A DNA stretch of 64,000 nucleotides from Stenocarpella maydis. Lineage: Eukaryota > Ascomycota > Sordariomycetes > Diaporthales > Diaporthaceae. The stretch lies in assembly GCA_002270565.1 (NCBI GenBank), contig NQMI01000003.1, positions 179,331-243,330 on the forward strand, read 5' to 3'. The notes beneath the pieces are model-generated. The model saw only the letters and a program-made list of their open reading frames with translations. It made no database searches and had not been told where the DNA came from. Position numbers and translations under genes: made by a program. This document shows positions 1 through 11,033 of the stretch, piece by piece; position 1 is the stretch's first letter; each line of letters starts with the position of its first letter.

Positions 1-649
1 GTTAATTCATTTTATTGAATATTTCCTTTGTTAATATTTTATAAAAAAGAAGTACACTTTAAATTTTAAAACGGTAAACTATTTTTAGTAATTTAAATTC
101 CTTCAAAATCCAAGATATATATTATGAAATTTATAAAAATATATAAAGCTAGATACATCTTTAATATTATAAAATGTAATAACATAGGGTACCAGGAACT
201 AGCCAAGGCCATGAATTAGCTAGCTTTCAGCAAATTCATCAACTTTAGGCTACCCTAGCACCCACTTAAGGCGAGACATTTAATAAAGATTAGTATTAAT
301 TAGTACTAATTATACTTAAATAGTTATTTTTAATTAATATCATAAGTTTAACGATGTTATAGTAAGTATGATGTGGATATAGAGTATTTAGGTTTATATA
401 ACATAGTTATTTTTTAGTACTAATTATATCTCTAAATTTTATATTACTTTTATATTGCTCTGTCTATTGAAATCTTTAATGCATTGGAATTCTATAATAA
501 TACAATATATTCTATATTTTAAGATAGTAAATTACTTCTAGTTATTTAAGCTATTTAAAAATCCACACCAAATAATATAAAAACCTATAAGTATATCTAT
601 AATGGCTAAGATCTTTAATATACCTTAAATCATACCATAGTATAAGATA

Positions 650-1118
650 CTATAGTATAATATTTATAAAACTATATATTAAAAATTATAAGATTAACCT
701 AATTAAAGAGTAAATATTTATGAAATATATTACTAATTAAAACATACAAGCATTTCTATTATAATTTAATAGTAAACAATATATAGCTAACCTTTTATTG
801 GTATTATATAATAGTAAGCTAGTTACTAAATACTAAATATAATACTTTATTCAGATATAATTAACCTTGAAACCTATATTTAATTAACTATATAATTATT
901 AAGGGGCTAAATATAAAGATCTAAAGGTTATTAGGAATTTATTCTAACTGCTTCATAATATAATAGCTAAATATAGATTCCTAATGAATAATCTTTATAA
1001 CTTTAATAAGATTAGCTTTATAATAAGCTAAATAACCTTAACTATAATTATTATATATTTTAATTAAGATAAAAAGGCTAAATATATATAGCCTAGGGAC
1101 TATTATAAGGAATAACTT
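650..1118 (+). mobile_element. Fot1/pogo-like DDE transposase relic (5' part)
   Basis: In the frame of codon 830 (AAG CTA GTT ACT) the translation, reading TAA/TAG as former Gln, follows the order expected for Fot1/pogo transposases of filamentous fungi: a degraded 'GKNWVTR'-like DNA-binding end near 828, a segment ending in 'IAKYxF', then 'LYNFNKISFI', which corresponds to the usual 'YNFDETGF' around the first catalytic Asp, then 'QPRDYYKE', corresponding to 'QPGNREW'. The frame is cut at 1118 by the LTR-like repeat and I could not find its continuation. The assignment rests on remembered family motifs; the catalytic Asp is lost (Asn in this copy), so the relic is inactive. Confidence 0.6.
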
Positions 1119-1714
1119 TGATGAATTTGTGCTATAAAATAGCATTCAGTTCAGCGTGTGTGTGTTTCGGCAGGGTCGCAGTATGGTGCTCTGAGGCGAA
1201 TTGGGACGATTGACAATGGTCTGGACAACTTTTGTATTGAATTAAGTTGGGCTTCTGTAAGCCCTCCTTATATACCCTCCGACGTCGTCTCACCCGCGGG
1301 CACGCTGCGGTAGGCTCTGGTGCAAATTTGCAAATGCCGGAAAATTCGCCCTTCCAACACACCATCTTTGGTTCCAAGCAACCAGCCAACCATAGCCCTA
1401 GCAATGCCCAAATTAAGTACATATAAACTTCAGAAATCAAGCTATCCAATGCACTAAGTTATATACTTTTTGGGTAAGAAATAAGGGTAATGCAGAGGTC
1501 TGAATTAAGGTGCAAATGCAGGCCAAAATAATCGACTCACGGCCACCAAACTCATCTTGCGTCACGCACGCACTGGGCGTACTTAGCGAAAATCGCCTGA
1601 CTTGCAAGTCTAGGGTAACTCCTTGCTAGAAAGTCTAGGGTAACTCCTTACAAGAAGTCTAGGGTAACTCCTTGCAGGAAGTGCCAACGCCCTGCTGAGC
1701 GGTTCCATTTAACA
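1119..1714 (-). repeat. LTR-like repeat, copy 1
   Basis: A ~596-bp block bounded by TG (TGATGAAT) and CA (TTTAACA) recurs in direct orientation at 8893-9681. Read on the minus strand it looks like an LTR: it starts TGTTAAAT, has a TATA box (GTATATAAGG) at about 1266-1275, and ends CATCA. Three tandem copies of a ~24-bp unit with core TCTAGGGTAACTCCTT lie at about 1608-1677, in the presumed U3. No 5-bp target duplication matches across the pair. It shows little RIP damage, so it is younger than its surroundings or under-mutated. A solo LTR is as likely as the end of a complete element. Confidence 0.7.
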
Positions 1715-1734
1715 ATAGGGGAGAGATCATCCTT

Positions 1735-2130
1735 ATAATTAATATAAGCCTGGATAGCTAGGGTGCCTATCTAATGCAGGTAAAAGATAGGGTTTATTAT
1801 TTAGTCTAATATAAGAGTAGCTTATAGACTGCTGCTAAGAAGCTTTATAATATAATAAAATGTAAGTATCAGGCTGTACTCTATGCAATTAAATAGCTTT
1901 AGTTCTATATATATAGAGTTTATTTTATCCTAAAGACTAACTTAAATATTCTTATTTAGCAGCTAAAGGGGTTAGCATTAGATATCCCTGGGGCCTATAT
2001 TACTTAATAGCTAGCTATAATTAGGATATATGACTTTATAATTAGGCATATTAAAGGAGTTAATAATTTAGTTGCTAACTTACTCTTAAGAAAACCTCTG
2101 GGTTCTTTAGATAAGGTGGATAGATAAATT
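1735..2130 (+). mobile_element. Ty3/gypsy RNase H relic
   Basis: Translating with in-frame TAG/TAA taken as Gln or Trp gives the typical end of a gypsy RNase H: a 'CQAVLYAIKQL' helix followed by 'YIYxVYFILKTN', then 'LDIPGAYIT', 'IRIYDFIIRHIKG' and 'NNLVANLL', corresponding to the usual 'HVPGKxNxxADxLSR' terminus. No reverse transcriptase was found upstream, because the frame begins directly after the LTR-like repeat ending at 1714. Either the repeat inserted into pol or the 5' half was lost. Direction is plus, opposite to the TATA box of the flanking LTR-like repeats. Confidence 0.65.
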
Positions 2131-2348
2131 AAAGGGGATATTAAGGAATGGTGTGATACTTCTCTTAACCCTATAATAGCTCTAATACCTTCTAATTAGA
2201 TGCTATTGCTTAAAGATAGTTGTTACTAGTTAAAGGAATTAAGGGAGATTACAGATTACCTCTACTGCGGTATTCTACCTGGTTACCTCTCTGATTAGTA
2301 ACAGAAGGCTTTTAAGAAGAAAGCTCTTATATTTTCCCTTAGGGAAGG

Positions 2349-3763
2349 AGTGCTTTAGCAGGAACTTAAGAAAGACCTCCCTAAAAGGAGAGTTATAGAT
2401 AACCCTAATTTAAGAAAAAGAATCATTAGGAATACTTATGCTCCCCTTAATTATAAAGGGAGGGATACTACTTACTACTGGATTAAAGTAATATACTACT
2501 AGAAAGGGATATATATAAATATAGAAAAAGCAATTGCTAGATATTCTAGATATAATAAATAGGATATTAGGATTTATAATAATAGGGTAATACCCACTAC
2601 CTTAGGGCTTCTATTTTCAAAAATTCATATTAACATTTAGCATTTACCCTCTAACTAGGGATATTAATACCTTATGGAAGGATATTGCGACCTTATGGGA
2701 TAGCCTAAGGTAATAGCTCTTAGGGCTGCTAACTTAAAGAATATTAAGTAATTCTTTATTAACAAGTTCCTACTTAAATAGGGCTTGCCTATATTAGTAG
2801 TTATAGATAGGAGACCTGAGAACCTTAGAGACTTTACTAAATACCTTAGATACCTTAGGGTGCATTAAATCAGAATATCCATATATAATCCTAAGGCAAA
2901 TAATATTATGGAATATAACTACTTTAATATTATATTAGCCTTAGGAAAGATACTAGATGGGGGTATAACTAGATAGAAAAAGATCCTTCCTTATGTATTC
3001 TTTGCTAATTAAATATTCTTAAGGTAGTTATATAAGAAAAGCCCATTCTACCTGCTCTATAGATTTAACCTGGTATTACTTATTGAAATAGAGATCCCTA
3101 CCTAGCGGGTTTAAGCCTAATTACCCCATATAACCTCTAATTAGGTACTGGAATATTAACTGCGCTCATTGCTGGACCTAAAATAAGATATCCTATATAC
3201 CCAGGAGTTAGTTGCTGAGTAAAGAAGAAAGGTAGCAGCTAGAGATACCCACTAGGGATTCTATAGACCCAAGCCTCTTATAAAAGATAACCTTATACTA
3301 GTTATAGATAAGTAGAGGAAATCTAATTACTTATTATTCTAGAAGCTAATATATTAATAGTTCGGGCCTTATATTATTAATACTATTAAGCTTAATAATA
3401 TATATAAGCTAAGGACTCCTAATAGGATCCCTATTAATGGGATCTATCCCCTAATGTGCCTAAAGAAATTCATCTATAAGAGGGGAATTTGGGAGCTAAT
3501 AGTGCCTTTTCTTTGGGAGGATAACCCTCCTAAAAGTTAACAAACTGGGAGGAAGCTATTAGAAGTAGCCAGATATAATATCTTCCCAGATATACTAAAT
3601 AATATACTCCATCCTACCACCCTTAATTAGGATGATAACAATTAGTACTAAGACTGGTTTCTTTCTAGCTAGATAGTTTCCTAAGTATAGGCATGTTTAG
3701 ATATAGATAGCTTATATAATTTAGACTTATTAGATTTAGCTAATTAGACTTAAAGGATAATAC
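2349..3763 (+). mobile_element. Ty3/gypsy integrase relic, copy 1
   Basis: This holds the degraded HHCC zinc-binding region (around 2400-2570), a DDE integrase core and the C-terminal 'RPYIIN...YKLRTP' segment followed by an acidic tail. In the core the second catalytic Asp sits in 'VIDRRPEN' (about 2806) and the catalytic Glu in 'NNIMEYNYF' (about 2905). Many stop codons occur. It is nearly the same as 3764-5176 apart from mostly C/T and G/A differences, and is the more AT-rich of the two. It ends one base before an N at 3764, so the duplication may come from contig joining. Confidence 0.7.
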
Positions 3764-5176
3764 NGCTCTAGTGGGAACCTGAGAAAGACCTCCTTAGAAG
3801 GAGAGTTATAAACAACCCTAATTTAAGAAAAAGAATCATTAGGAATACTTACGCTCCCCTTAGTTATAGAGGGAGGGATGCTACCTATTATTGGATTAGA
3901 GTGATGTACTATTGGAAAGGGATATATATAGATGTGGAAAATGTAATTGCTAGATATTCTAGATATAATAAATGGGATACTAGGATCTATAATGATGGGG
4001 TAATACCTATCACCCTAGGGCTTTTATTTTTAAAAATTTATATTAATATTTAGCCTTTGCTCTCTAATTAGGGATATTAATACCTTGTGGAAGGATGTTG
4101 CGACCTTATGGGATGGCCTGAGGTAATGGCTCTTAAGGCTGCTAACTTAAAGAATATTAAGTAATTCTTTATTAATAAGTTCCTACTTAAATGGGGCTTG
4201 CTTATATTAGTAGTTATGGATGGGGGACCTGAGAACCTTGGAGACTTTGTTAAATACCTTAGATACCTTAGGGTATATTAGATTAGAATATCTGCATATA
4301 ATCCTAGGGCGAATAGTATTATGGAATATGGCTACTTTAATATTATATTAGCCTTAGGAAAGATGCTGGATAGGGGTGTGATTAGATGGAAAAAGATCCT
4401 TCCTTATGTACTCTTTGCTAATAGGATGTTCTTAAGGTAGTTGCATAAGAAAAGCCTGTTCTACCTACTTTATGGATTTGACTTGGTATTACTTATTGAA
4501 ATAGAGATCCCTACCTGGTGGGTTTAAGCCTGGTTACCCTGTATGACCTCTGATTAGGTACTGGAATATTAATTGTACTTGTTGCTGGACCTAAAATAAG
4601 ATATCCTGTATACTTAGGAGTTAGTTGCTAAGTAAAGAAGAAAGGTAGCAGCTAGAGATACCCACCGGGGATTCCATAGACTTGAGCCTCTTATAAAAAA
4701 TGACCTTATGCTAGTTGTAGATAAGCAGAGGAAATCTGATTATTTATTATTCCAGAAGCTAATATATTAATGGTTTAGGCCTTATATTATTAATGCTATT
4801 GAGCCTAATAATATATATAAGCTGAGGACCCCTGATGGGATCCCTATTAATGGGACCTATCCCCTAATGCGCCTAAAGAAATTCATTTGTGAGAGGGGAA
4901 TTTGGGAGCTGGAGGTGCCTTTTCTTTGGGAGGATAACCCTTCTGAAAGTCAATAAACTGGGATGAAGCTATTAGAGGTAGCTGGATATGATGTCTTCCT
5001 AGATATGCTGGATAATACACTCCATCCCACTACCCCTGATCAGGATGGTGATAATTGGTACTAAGACTGGTCTCTTCTTGGCCGGATGGTCCCCTAAGTG
5101 CAGGCATACTTAGATATAGATAGCTTATATGATTTAGACTTATTGGATTTAGCTAATTAGATTTGAAGGATAATAC
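3764..5176 (+). mobile_element. Ty3/gypsy integrase relic, copy 2
   Basis: Second, better preserved copy of the integrase region. Readable landmarks are 'VMDGGPEN' (second catalytic Asp, about 4215), 'NSIMEYGYF' (catalytic Glu, about 4315), and the C-terminal 'FRPYIINAIEPNN', 'YKLRTPDG', 'GTYPLMRLKKF' run, which matches the post-core domain of fungal gypsy integrases. In-frame stops remain, so it cannot make an active enzyme. It begins at the ambiguous base N (3764). About 5245-5280 downstream is a short tandem A-rich repeat (ATATAAAAAAGTTAAG twice). Confidence 0.7.
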
Positions 5177-5438
5177 TGCATATGGATATTCCGCTTGTTA
5201 ATTCTAATGACCTTAAGCTAAAAGAATATAAATTCTGGGATGAGATATAAAAAAGTTAAGATATAAAAAAAGTTAAGATAATATTATATCTCTAATTAGA
5301 TAAGTATACTTCTCTTAGGACTATATGTAAGATAAAAATCATTAGTTCTTGATTTACTGCTAAAAGAAGTATTAGCAACCTGAAAAACTGGATCCACCCC
5401 AGCCTTGCCTAACCCTTCTAATCACCTTACGATCATAA

Positions 5439-6325
5439 CTAGAGATCCATGGGCTTGTACTTGAACTTCCTGAGCATACATCCAGTGATCTCACCTATAG
5501 TATTTGCGTGAATTTCCTTATATTCTATCTTAGTAGCTGCCTTAGTATACTTGCCTAGCAAGAGCTCTAAAGGAGGTATGTTTGGAGGCTTATTGATTAG
5601 ATTGGGATGTATATTAGTGATATAGTTATAACTGCTCTTAGAAATCTTTAGCATCTTAAAATCATAAAGGTAACCCTTGATATAGTAGATATAATTAGTG
5701 CAAGCATTATCTTGAAATCTTTAGAGCAATTAGTACTTAAAGAAAGGGATTATAATAGGGATAATGCCTTAGAGAGTTATTTGGTTGCAGTTAGCCCCTA
5801 TCCACCACATGCAACAGTCACATGGGTTCGCATTGTGATGACCAAAGAAGGCAATAAGGAGAGCTAGGCCCTAATAAAGGTCATTCCCCTAGCATAGTTG
5901 AGATATGTACTTCTCATAAGGGCTACTATTTGTATGCTTAATAAAAATGTTATTTAGACCTCTTTTGATTAGAGTGCTAAGGCAAGACTGCAGGTACTTG
6001 TAAGCCTTTAGGGCTTTTAGAAAGGGAAAGAACAGTTTGAGTAGCTCAGATTTGCATGTTAAGGAGAGGGTCCATAGGATGTAAAGACCCTTGCCTCTGC
6101 CCTTAAGGTTGTATATCTTGATATTTGTTGCAAAGGCCTTATAAAGCAGTAATTTATGGGCCTGGTTTTATGAAAGGATTGCATTTAGCTGAAAACAAGT
6201 ATAGATGCCCTCTTTATAGATAGGAGGAGGATTGTATGTTTTGAAGACCCTGATGATAGGAGGTGATTGCTCCTTACCCTTTCCCTTCTCTTCTTAGCTC
6301 AATTAAGGAGGAGAAGATATAGTAA
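5439..6325 (-). pseudogene. RIP-degraded ORF with Cys motif, possibly DUF3716-like
   Basis: One minus-strand frame stays aligned from about 6320 down to the stop near 5439 with a handful of TAG/TAA interruptions; its last 71 codons (5654-5439) are uninterrupted. In the middle it encodes 'NPCDCCMWWIGANC' followed about 25 residues later by 'DNACTNYIYYIKGYLYDF'. If the tyrosines after RIP were cysteines, this is a CxxC...C / CxxC pattern reminiscent of the fungal DUF3716 family. The resemblance is from memory and weak. The ORF lies head-to-head with the Ulp1-like relic starting at 6800, suggesting both belonged to one element. Confidence 0.4.
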
Positions 6326-6799
6326 TGATAAAGCTTATTTGATTAAAGAGGCTTAACGGTTTGATAATAAGATTAATAATTAATAATTAATAATGCTATT
6401 GGGGGGAAGTTAAAGAAAAGGATTAGTAGGGGGAAAGCAACTTTAAATATGAAAAGTTGGAGAGGGGAGCTCTTATTAAAAGCATTTAAAGTAGCAAAGG
6501 TTGCTGCCTGGTAGAAAAGGGAAGGAAGTTAAGTGATTTACTAGCTTGAGTAATTCACCTATCTTAAGGCTCCCCTTCTGATAAAAGCCCACCTTTCTGC
6601 TACAACCTCCAACCTAACTACTTCTTCTATAACCACTATACCTCAGCTGATCTCTAATTAGCGTAGTATAACTTGCATCATTAAGACTCAAAAGCTGCTG
6701 CAACTATCAACCTCTACCCTTAAAACTTATTACCTCTCTTCTGTCACCTAATTTCTCCTTGCTTTAGCACCCTTTTCCCTGGTCTAACTGATTAGAAAG

Positions 6800-8880
6800 A
6801 TGTCTTTCTTAAGCTAGCAAATAATAAAGAAAGGTAAGGGAAAGAAGAAGAGATCCCTATTAATCTAGTTCACAGCCATTAATAGTCTAAAAGGCCAAGT
6901 TAGCCCTATGAATAATCCTGATGCCCCCGTGCCTACTATTGAGTACCCAGACCCTTCTAATTAGGTTGGCCTTAAAGCATGACTTTTAGCGTTGCCCTTT
7001 ATTATGAATTTTGATGATATTGACTCTATATAGCAGCTGAGATTTCCCAACCCATATAATATCCGTAATTAAGGAAACTGGGATCGTGGAGCTAATATAG
7101 ACCCAATAAAAGACCCATTTGAAACTAGAATCCTTAATAATGGGTTAGCACTCTCCTAAGCTTTTAATATATTAGACCTTTTAGTATAACCGCTATTCTT
7201 TTAGAACTAAAAATGGGGGCATAGTAATTATATATAGCGGGTAGTAGATATATATTTTAAGGGCGTTAATTCCTATCCTTAGTTTAGAGACCCCTCTGGG
7301 TAGAAGAACCTGTTTGGCACTTATTATAGTAACTTCCTTATAACCCTTTATGATGCAGAAGGTCTCCTGGCTTAAGAGGCATGCCTGCATACTAATTATA
7401 TTCTGGGGCTTATTAATTAGCAGCTAATTAATTTCAGCAACCTGGTCTTTATGGTACCCATAACCTATAATGTTAATGGAGAACCCCCTAGATTATAGAG
7501 ATACTACTTACTAAAGGATAGCTAGAGGTTTATTATTCAAGTTATGCATACCCTAGGCCATTAGGTATTAAGCATCTTCAACAGGGATACCAAATGACTT
7601 AGTATAATTAATACTTATCCTGATTAGAGAACTCGTGATAGGATATACCCCTATATAAGGGACTGCATTGCATACTTCCTTACCCTTAGGCTACCTAAAG
7701 GATTCTCAAAACAAGTATATATAGCAATCTAAGTGAAGGTTATGCTGCAGCTAGGATTAACTGCCTGTAGACTCCTTATGGCCACCTATATTGCCTTTTT
7801 CTTCCGGGAGAATTATAGAAAGAATGGCTGGGAGTTTAGAGACTGGATTAAGACTAGGCTGCTTGAATCCGCCCCTCCTAGCTTGCCCGCTAAGAAAGCC
7901 TTAGCTTTTATTTAGGGTTTTACTATCTAATTGGAAATTAATAGATCCAGGCATCTAATTAGGGGCATTTAGAATACTCTAGTTATTAGCTATAATAAGT
8001 ATAAGAGGCTTGTAGTAGGAAAGAATATTATATACTCTCAAGCTAACATCTTAGGGATAAATAAGGAGGAGACTAAGTATTGCGCTATACCTAGTATAGG
8101 ATTAGAATTGGGATAAAATCTGCTGGGCTTCCTTATAGCAAGATTTAATAAGGCTGATCTTTTAAGGCCTACTAATGTCCGGACTTCTAGGTTGAGCAAA
8201 ACTCCTATTGCCCCTAACAGCTTAAAGAATTGGCCACCTATCCTAATATTTAAGACACCTAGTGTGGCTATAAAGGATCTGATTATGATATCTGGGCTTG
8301 GACTTCATAAGGACCCATCTAAGACACCTAAGCTTCTGCCTTAGGCAGATAGGGCATGGATATATGGAGAAGATAGTCTTAGGATACTGAGTAAAGTAAG
8401 AACTACTCTATGGATGCCTGATTAGAGTAGGGCCGGAATGTTATAGGGTGACCTTATTAAACTTCTCTTGTAGTAGATATTGGAGGCAAGCATTAGGAAT
8501 ATATCCCTAGGAGGAAACATAAATATAGGTGGGATAACCCTTAAGTAATCAGATATCTTAAGGTCTTTATTATTATCTCTGTCCTCTATTCCGGCTATAT
8601 TGCTATTATGTTGCCTATTGCCTGTTGTAATGAGAATTATAATGATTCAGGAGTATAACTGGAATGTAAGTAAGTGGGTAGGGACTAAGGAAGCGAATTG
8701 CTAGGTTCCTATGCTGGCGATTAGTAATAGCTATTAATCCTAAGCTTATAAAAAGGCAGCTAAGTAAGAGGAGAAGGATTGTAGATTAAGCATGCTATAG
8801 CAGAATGAGAGTAGGGATAAGCAGGCTAGGAATTGAGAGCTATGAAGGGTCTAATAGAGCTGAATTTAGGTGGCTTATTT
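6800..8880 (+). pseudogene. RIP-degraded ORF resembling a Ulp1-type (C48) cysteine protease
   Basis: From an ATG at 6800 one frame continues to about 8880 (roughly 690 codons), broken only by TAG, TAA and TGA; the 7733-7915 segment is open. Two landmarks fit the Ulp1/SENP catalytic domain: 'LGH*VLSIFNRD' near 7556-7590, where the stop at 7562 would be Trp (giving the family's G-H-W core with the catalytic His), and 'LTACRLL' near 7759-7779, where Arg would be Gly (giving the A-C-G around the catalytic Cys). Hydrophobic spacing between them is family-like. The ~350 residues after the Cys are unrecognised. No gag, reverse transcriptase or transposase is fused to it. Confidence 0.45.
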
Positions 8881-8892
8881 AATTAAAGGATC

Positions 8893-9681
8893 TGATGAAT
8901 ATGTGCTATAAAATAGCATTCAGTTCAGCGTGTGTTTCGGCAGGGTCGCAGTATGGTGCTCTGAGGCGAATTGGGACGATTGATAATGGTCTGGACAACT
9001 TTGTATTGAATTAAGTTGGGCTTCTGTAAGCCCTCCTTCTATACCCTCCGACGTCGTCTCACCCCTGGGCACGCTGCGGTAGGCTCTGGTGCAAATTTGC
9101 AAATGCCGGAAAATTCGCCCTTCCAACACACCATCTTTGGTTCCAAGCAACCAGCCAACCATAGCCCTAGCAATGCCCAAATTAAGTACATACAAACTTC
9201 AGAAATCAGGCTATCTAATGCACCAAGTTATATACNTATACCCTCCGACGTCGTCTCACCCCTGGGCACGCTGCGGTAGGCTCTGGTGCAAATTTGCAAA
9301 TGCCGGAAAATTCGCCCTTCCAACACACCATCTTTGGTTCCAAGCAACCAGCCAACCATAGCCCTAGCAATGCCCAAATTAAGTACATATGAACTTTAGA
9401 AATCAAGCTATCCAATGCACTAAGTTATATACTTTTTGGGTAAGAAATAAGGGTAATGCAGAGGTCTGAATTAAGGTGCAAATGCAGGCCAAAATAATCG
9501 ACTCACGGCCACCAAACTCATCTTGCGTCACGCACGCACTGGGCGTACTTAGCGAAAATCGCCTGACTCGCAAGTCTAGGGTAACTCCTTGCTAGAAAGT
9601 CTAGGGTAACTCCTTACAACGAAGTCTAGGGTAACTCCTTGCACGGAGTACCAACGCCCTGCTGAGCGGTTCCGTTTAACA
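8893..9681 (-). repeat. LTR-like repeat, copy 2, with internal duplication
   Basis: Direct repeat of 1119-1714 with the same TGATGAAT and TTTAACA ends and the same triple TCTAGGGTAACTCCTT array (about 9575-9645). It is longer (789 bp) because about 190 bp, from the TATA-box region onward, occurs twice: 9044-9235 and 9237-9430, separated by a single N at 9236. The two internal copies differ at several bases, so they look like ends of two different repeat copies joined in assembly. Minus-strand reading places the TATA box inside the LTR, with transcription toward lower coordinates. Confidence 0.7.
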
Positions 9682-11033
9682 GCTATAAAGAAGTAATTAA
9701 TATGTAATAAATAGCCTAAATAGTATTAAGGAAGATTATATATTAAAGATTTTACCCTAAGATTATACTAAAAGGGCTTATTATAAAGGTATAAGTTATA
9801 AGTAGCTTTAGAATAGTAAAGTAAGAAAAAGAGATTCTTATATAAGAAGGGGGGAAGAAGAAGTAAATAGAAGAAGAAGGAGGGAAGGGTCAGTTTAGTT
9901 ATATCTATCTCCCTAGTAATATAGTACTTATACGCTACTATTTCGCTACTTAGCTGCTATATATATTTATTTACTCTACTTATATTCATAACCCTTATAT
10001 ATACTACTGTTACTATAGCTTACAAGTCTCTTTATATTTACCTTAATATTTTAAAATTAATAAATTTAATTAAAAATAAATAACTAAGTATAATTAATAT
10101 CAATTAATATTAACTTTTATTTATTAATTACCTTTAGGGAAATATTAGAGTTAATAAAAGTGAATAAATATTATGAAATTAATATATTTATTAATATAAT
10201 ATATTTATTAGTAAACTATATTATCTTTGTATATTGAATTAATAAAGTACTAGTTTTATATTTCTTTATTAATATAAACCTTAATAGTTATTTATTAAAC
10301 TTTATAAAGATTTAGTATAACTATTTTATATAAAAAGTCTTTTAAAGAAATAAAAGGAGAGTCCTAAGGGAGGGATATTGCTTAAGGAAGGGAGGGAGCT
10401 ATAAGTGCTAGAATTAAGAGGTATAGCATTATTATTAGAGGGGTAATAGAGGGGTAGAGTAGGGGTTCTAAGCAGGGGTTTTAAAACAGGTACTTCATTT
10501 TATATGGGGCTGCACGCTTAACTTCTTGTATTTTTGGGTGAGCGCACGCAAAAAGCTAGGTGGGTGTATGTTGACTGAAACCTGAATACCAGCAGTGAAT
10601 TTGGTTAATGCAGTGAAGTCAGGCAGTAGAGACTCTTGCTCTCCTGCGGGCTCCTGGGTCGATAATCCTGCCGACAGCTCGGAGACTTTTCGCTTGCTTA
10701 GCGATCTTGAAATACGGATTTCGATATCGCAATGGTACAGCTTCGAATCAAATAGAAGAATTAGAATGGAACTCCGGCAAAGTATTTCTCCGCTCGCCAC
10801 AGACATGTTGAGTTTGTCTCATTCGTCCACCCTTCGGCCGCCGTTCGGCCGAGCACATCTAATACTCCAAATGCTCAAACTCTTGTTAATACAATTAGTA
10901 CTCTCTAGTGTCCATCTCACGCCCTACGAGTCCCCAATGCTTCAGCAGAACATAAAGGGCAGCCCCCCACACTCGAGAATTTGAATCCCTGCTATTCACC
11001 AATCGAAACCACAACATTCTCGGCGTCGCCAAG
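9682..11033. other. AT-rich flank and transition to gene space; no gene supported
   Basis: Bases 9682-10,490 are AT-rich with scattered stops and nothing recognisable. After 10,490 composition becomes normal. A 103-codon ATG-started frame on the minus strand (10,806-10,495) and a 129-codon frame on the plus strand overlap one another; neither resembles a known family and both run up to the island border. They could be a gene remnant truncated by transposon insertion, but I cannot support it. The last ~200 bp before 11,034 probably carry the promoter of the NmrA-like gene. Confidence 0.5.

Larger units (their letters stand above)
1..10490. repeat. AT-rich, RIP-degraded transposon island
   Basis: The whole stretch is far more AT-rich than the rest of the window and contains no intact gene. 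Several frames remain aligned for hundreds of codons but are broken by TAG, TAA and occasional TGA, at places where a C-to-T or G-to-A change from CAG, CAA, TGG or CGA explains the stop. This is the expected footprint of fungal repeat-induced point mutation. The two LTR-like copies (1119-1714, 8893-9681) are much less degraded than the interior. Bases 1-650 hold no assignable coding relic. The edge near 10,490 is abrupt: base composition changes to that of normal gene space within about 100 bp. Confidence 0.9.

Noticed and set aside
1..10490. Idea that the AT-rich block is mitochondrial DNA
   Set aside because: It contains transposase, RNase H and integrase relics with C-to-T stop patterns, and no mitochondrial genes, so RIPped nuclear repeats fit better.
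10495..10984. Overlapping ORFs on both strands at the island border
   Set aside because: No family features, mutually overlapping, and no splice logic; could be a truncated remnant but not supportable.
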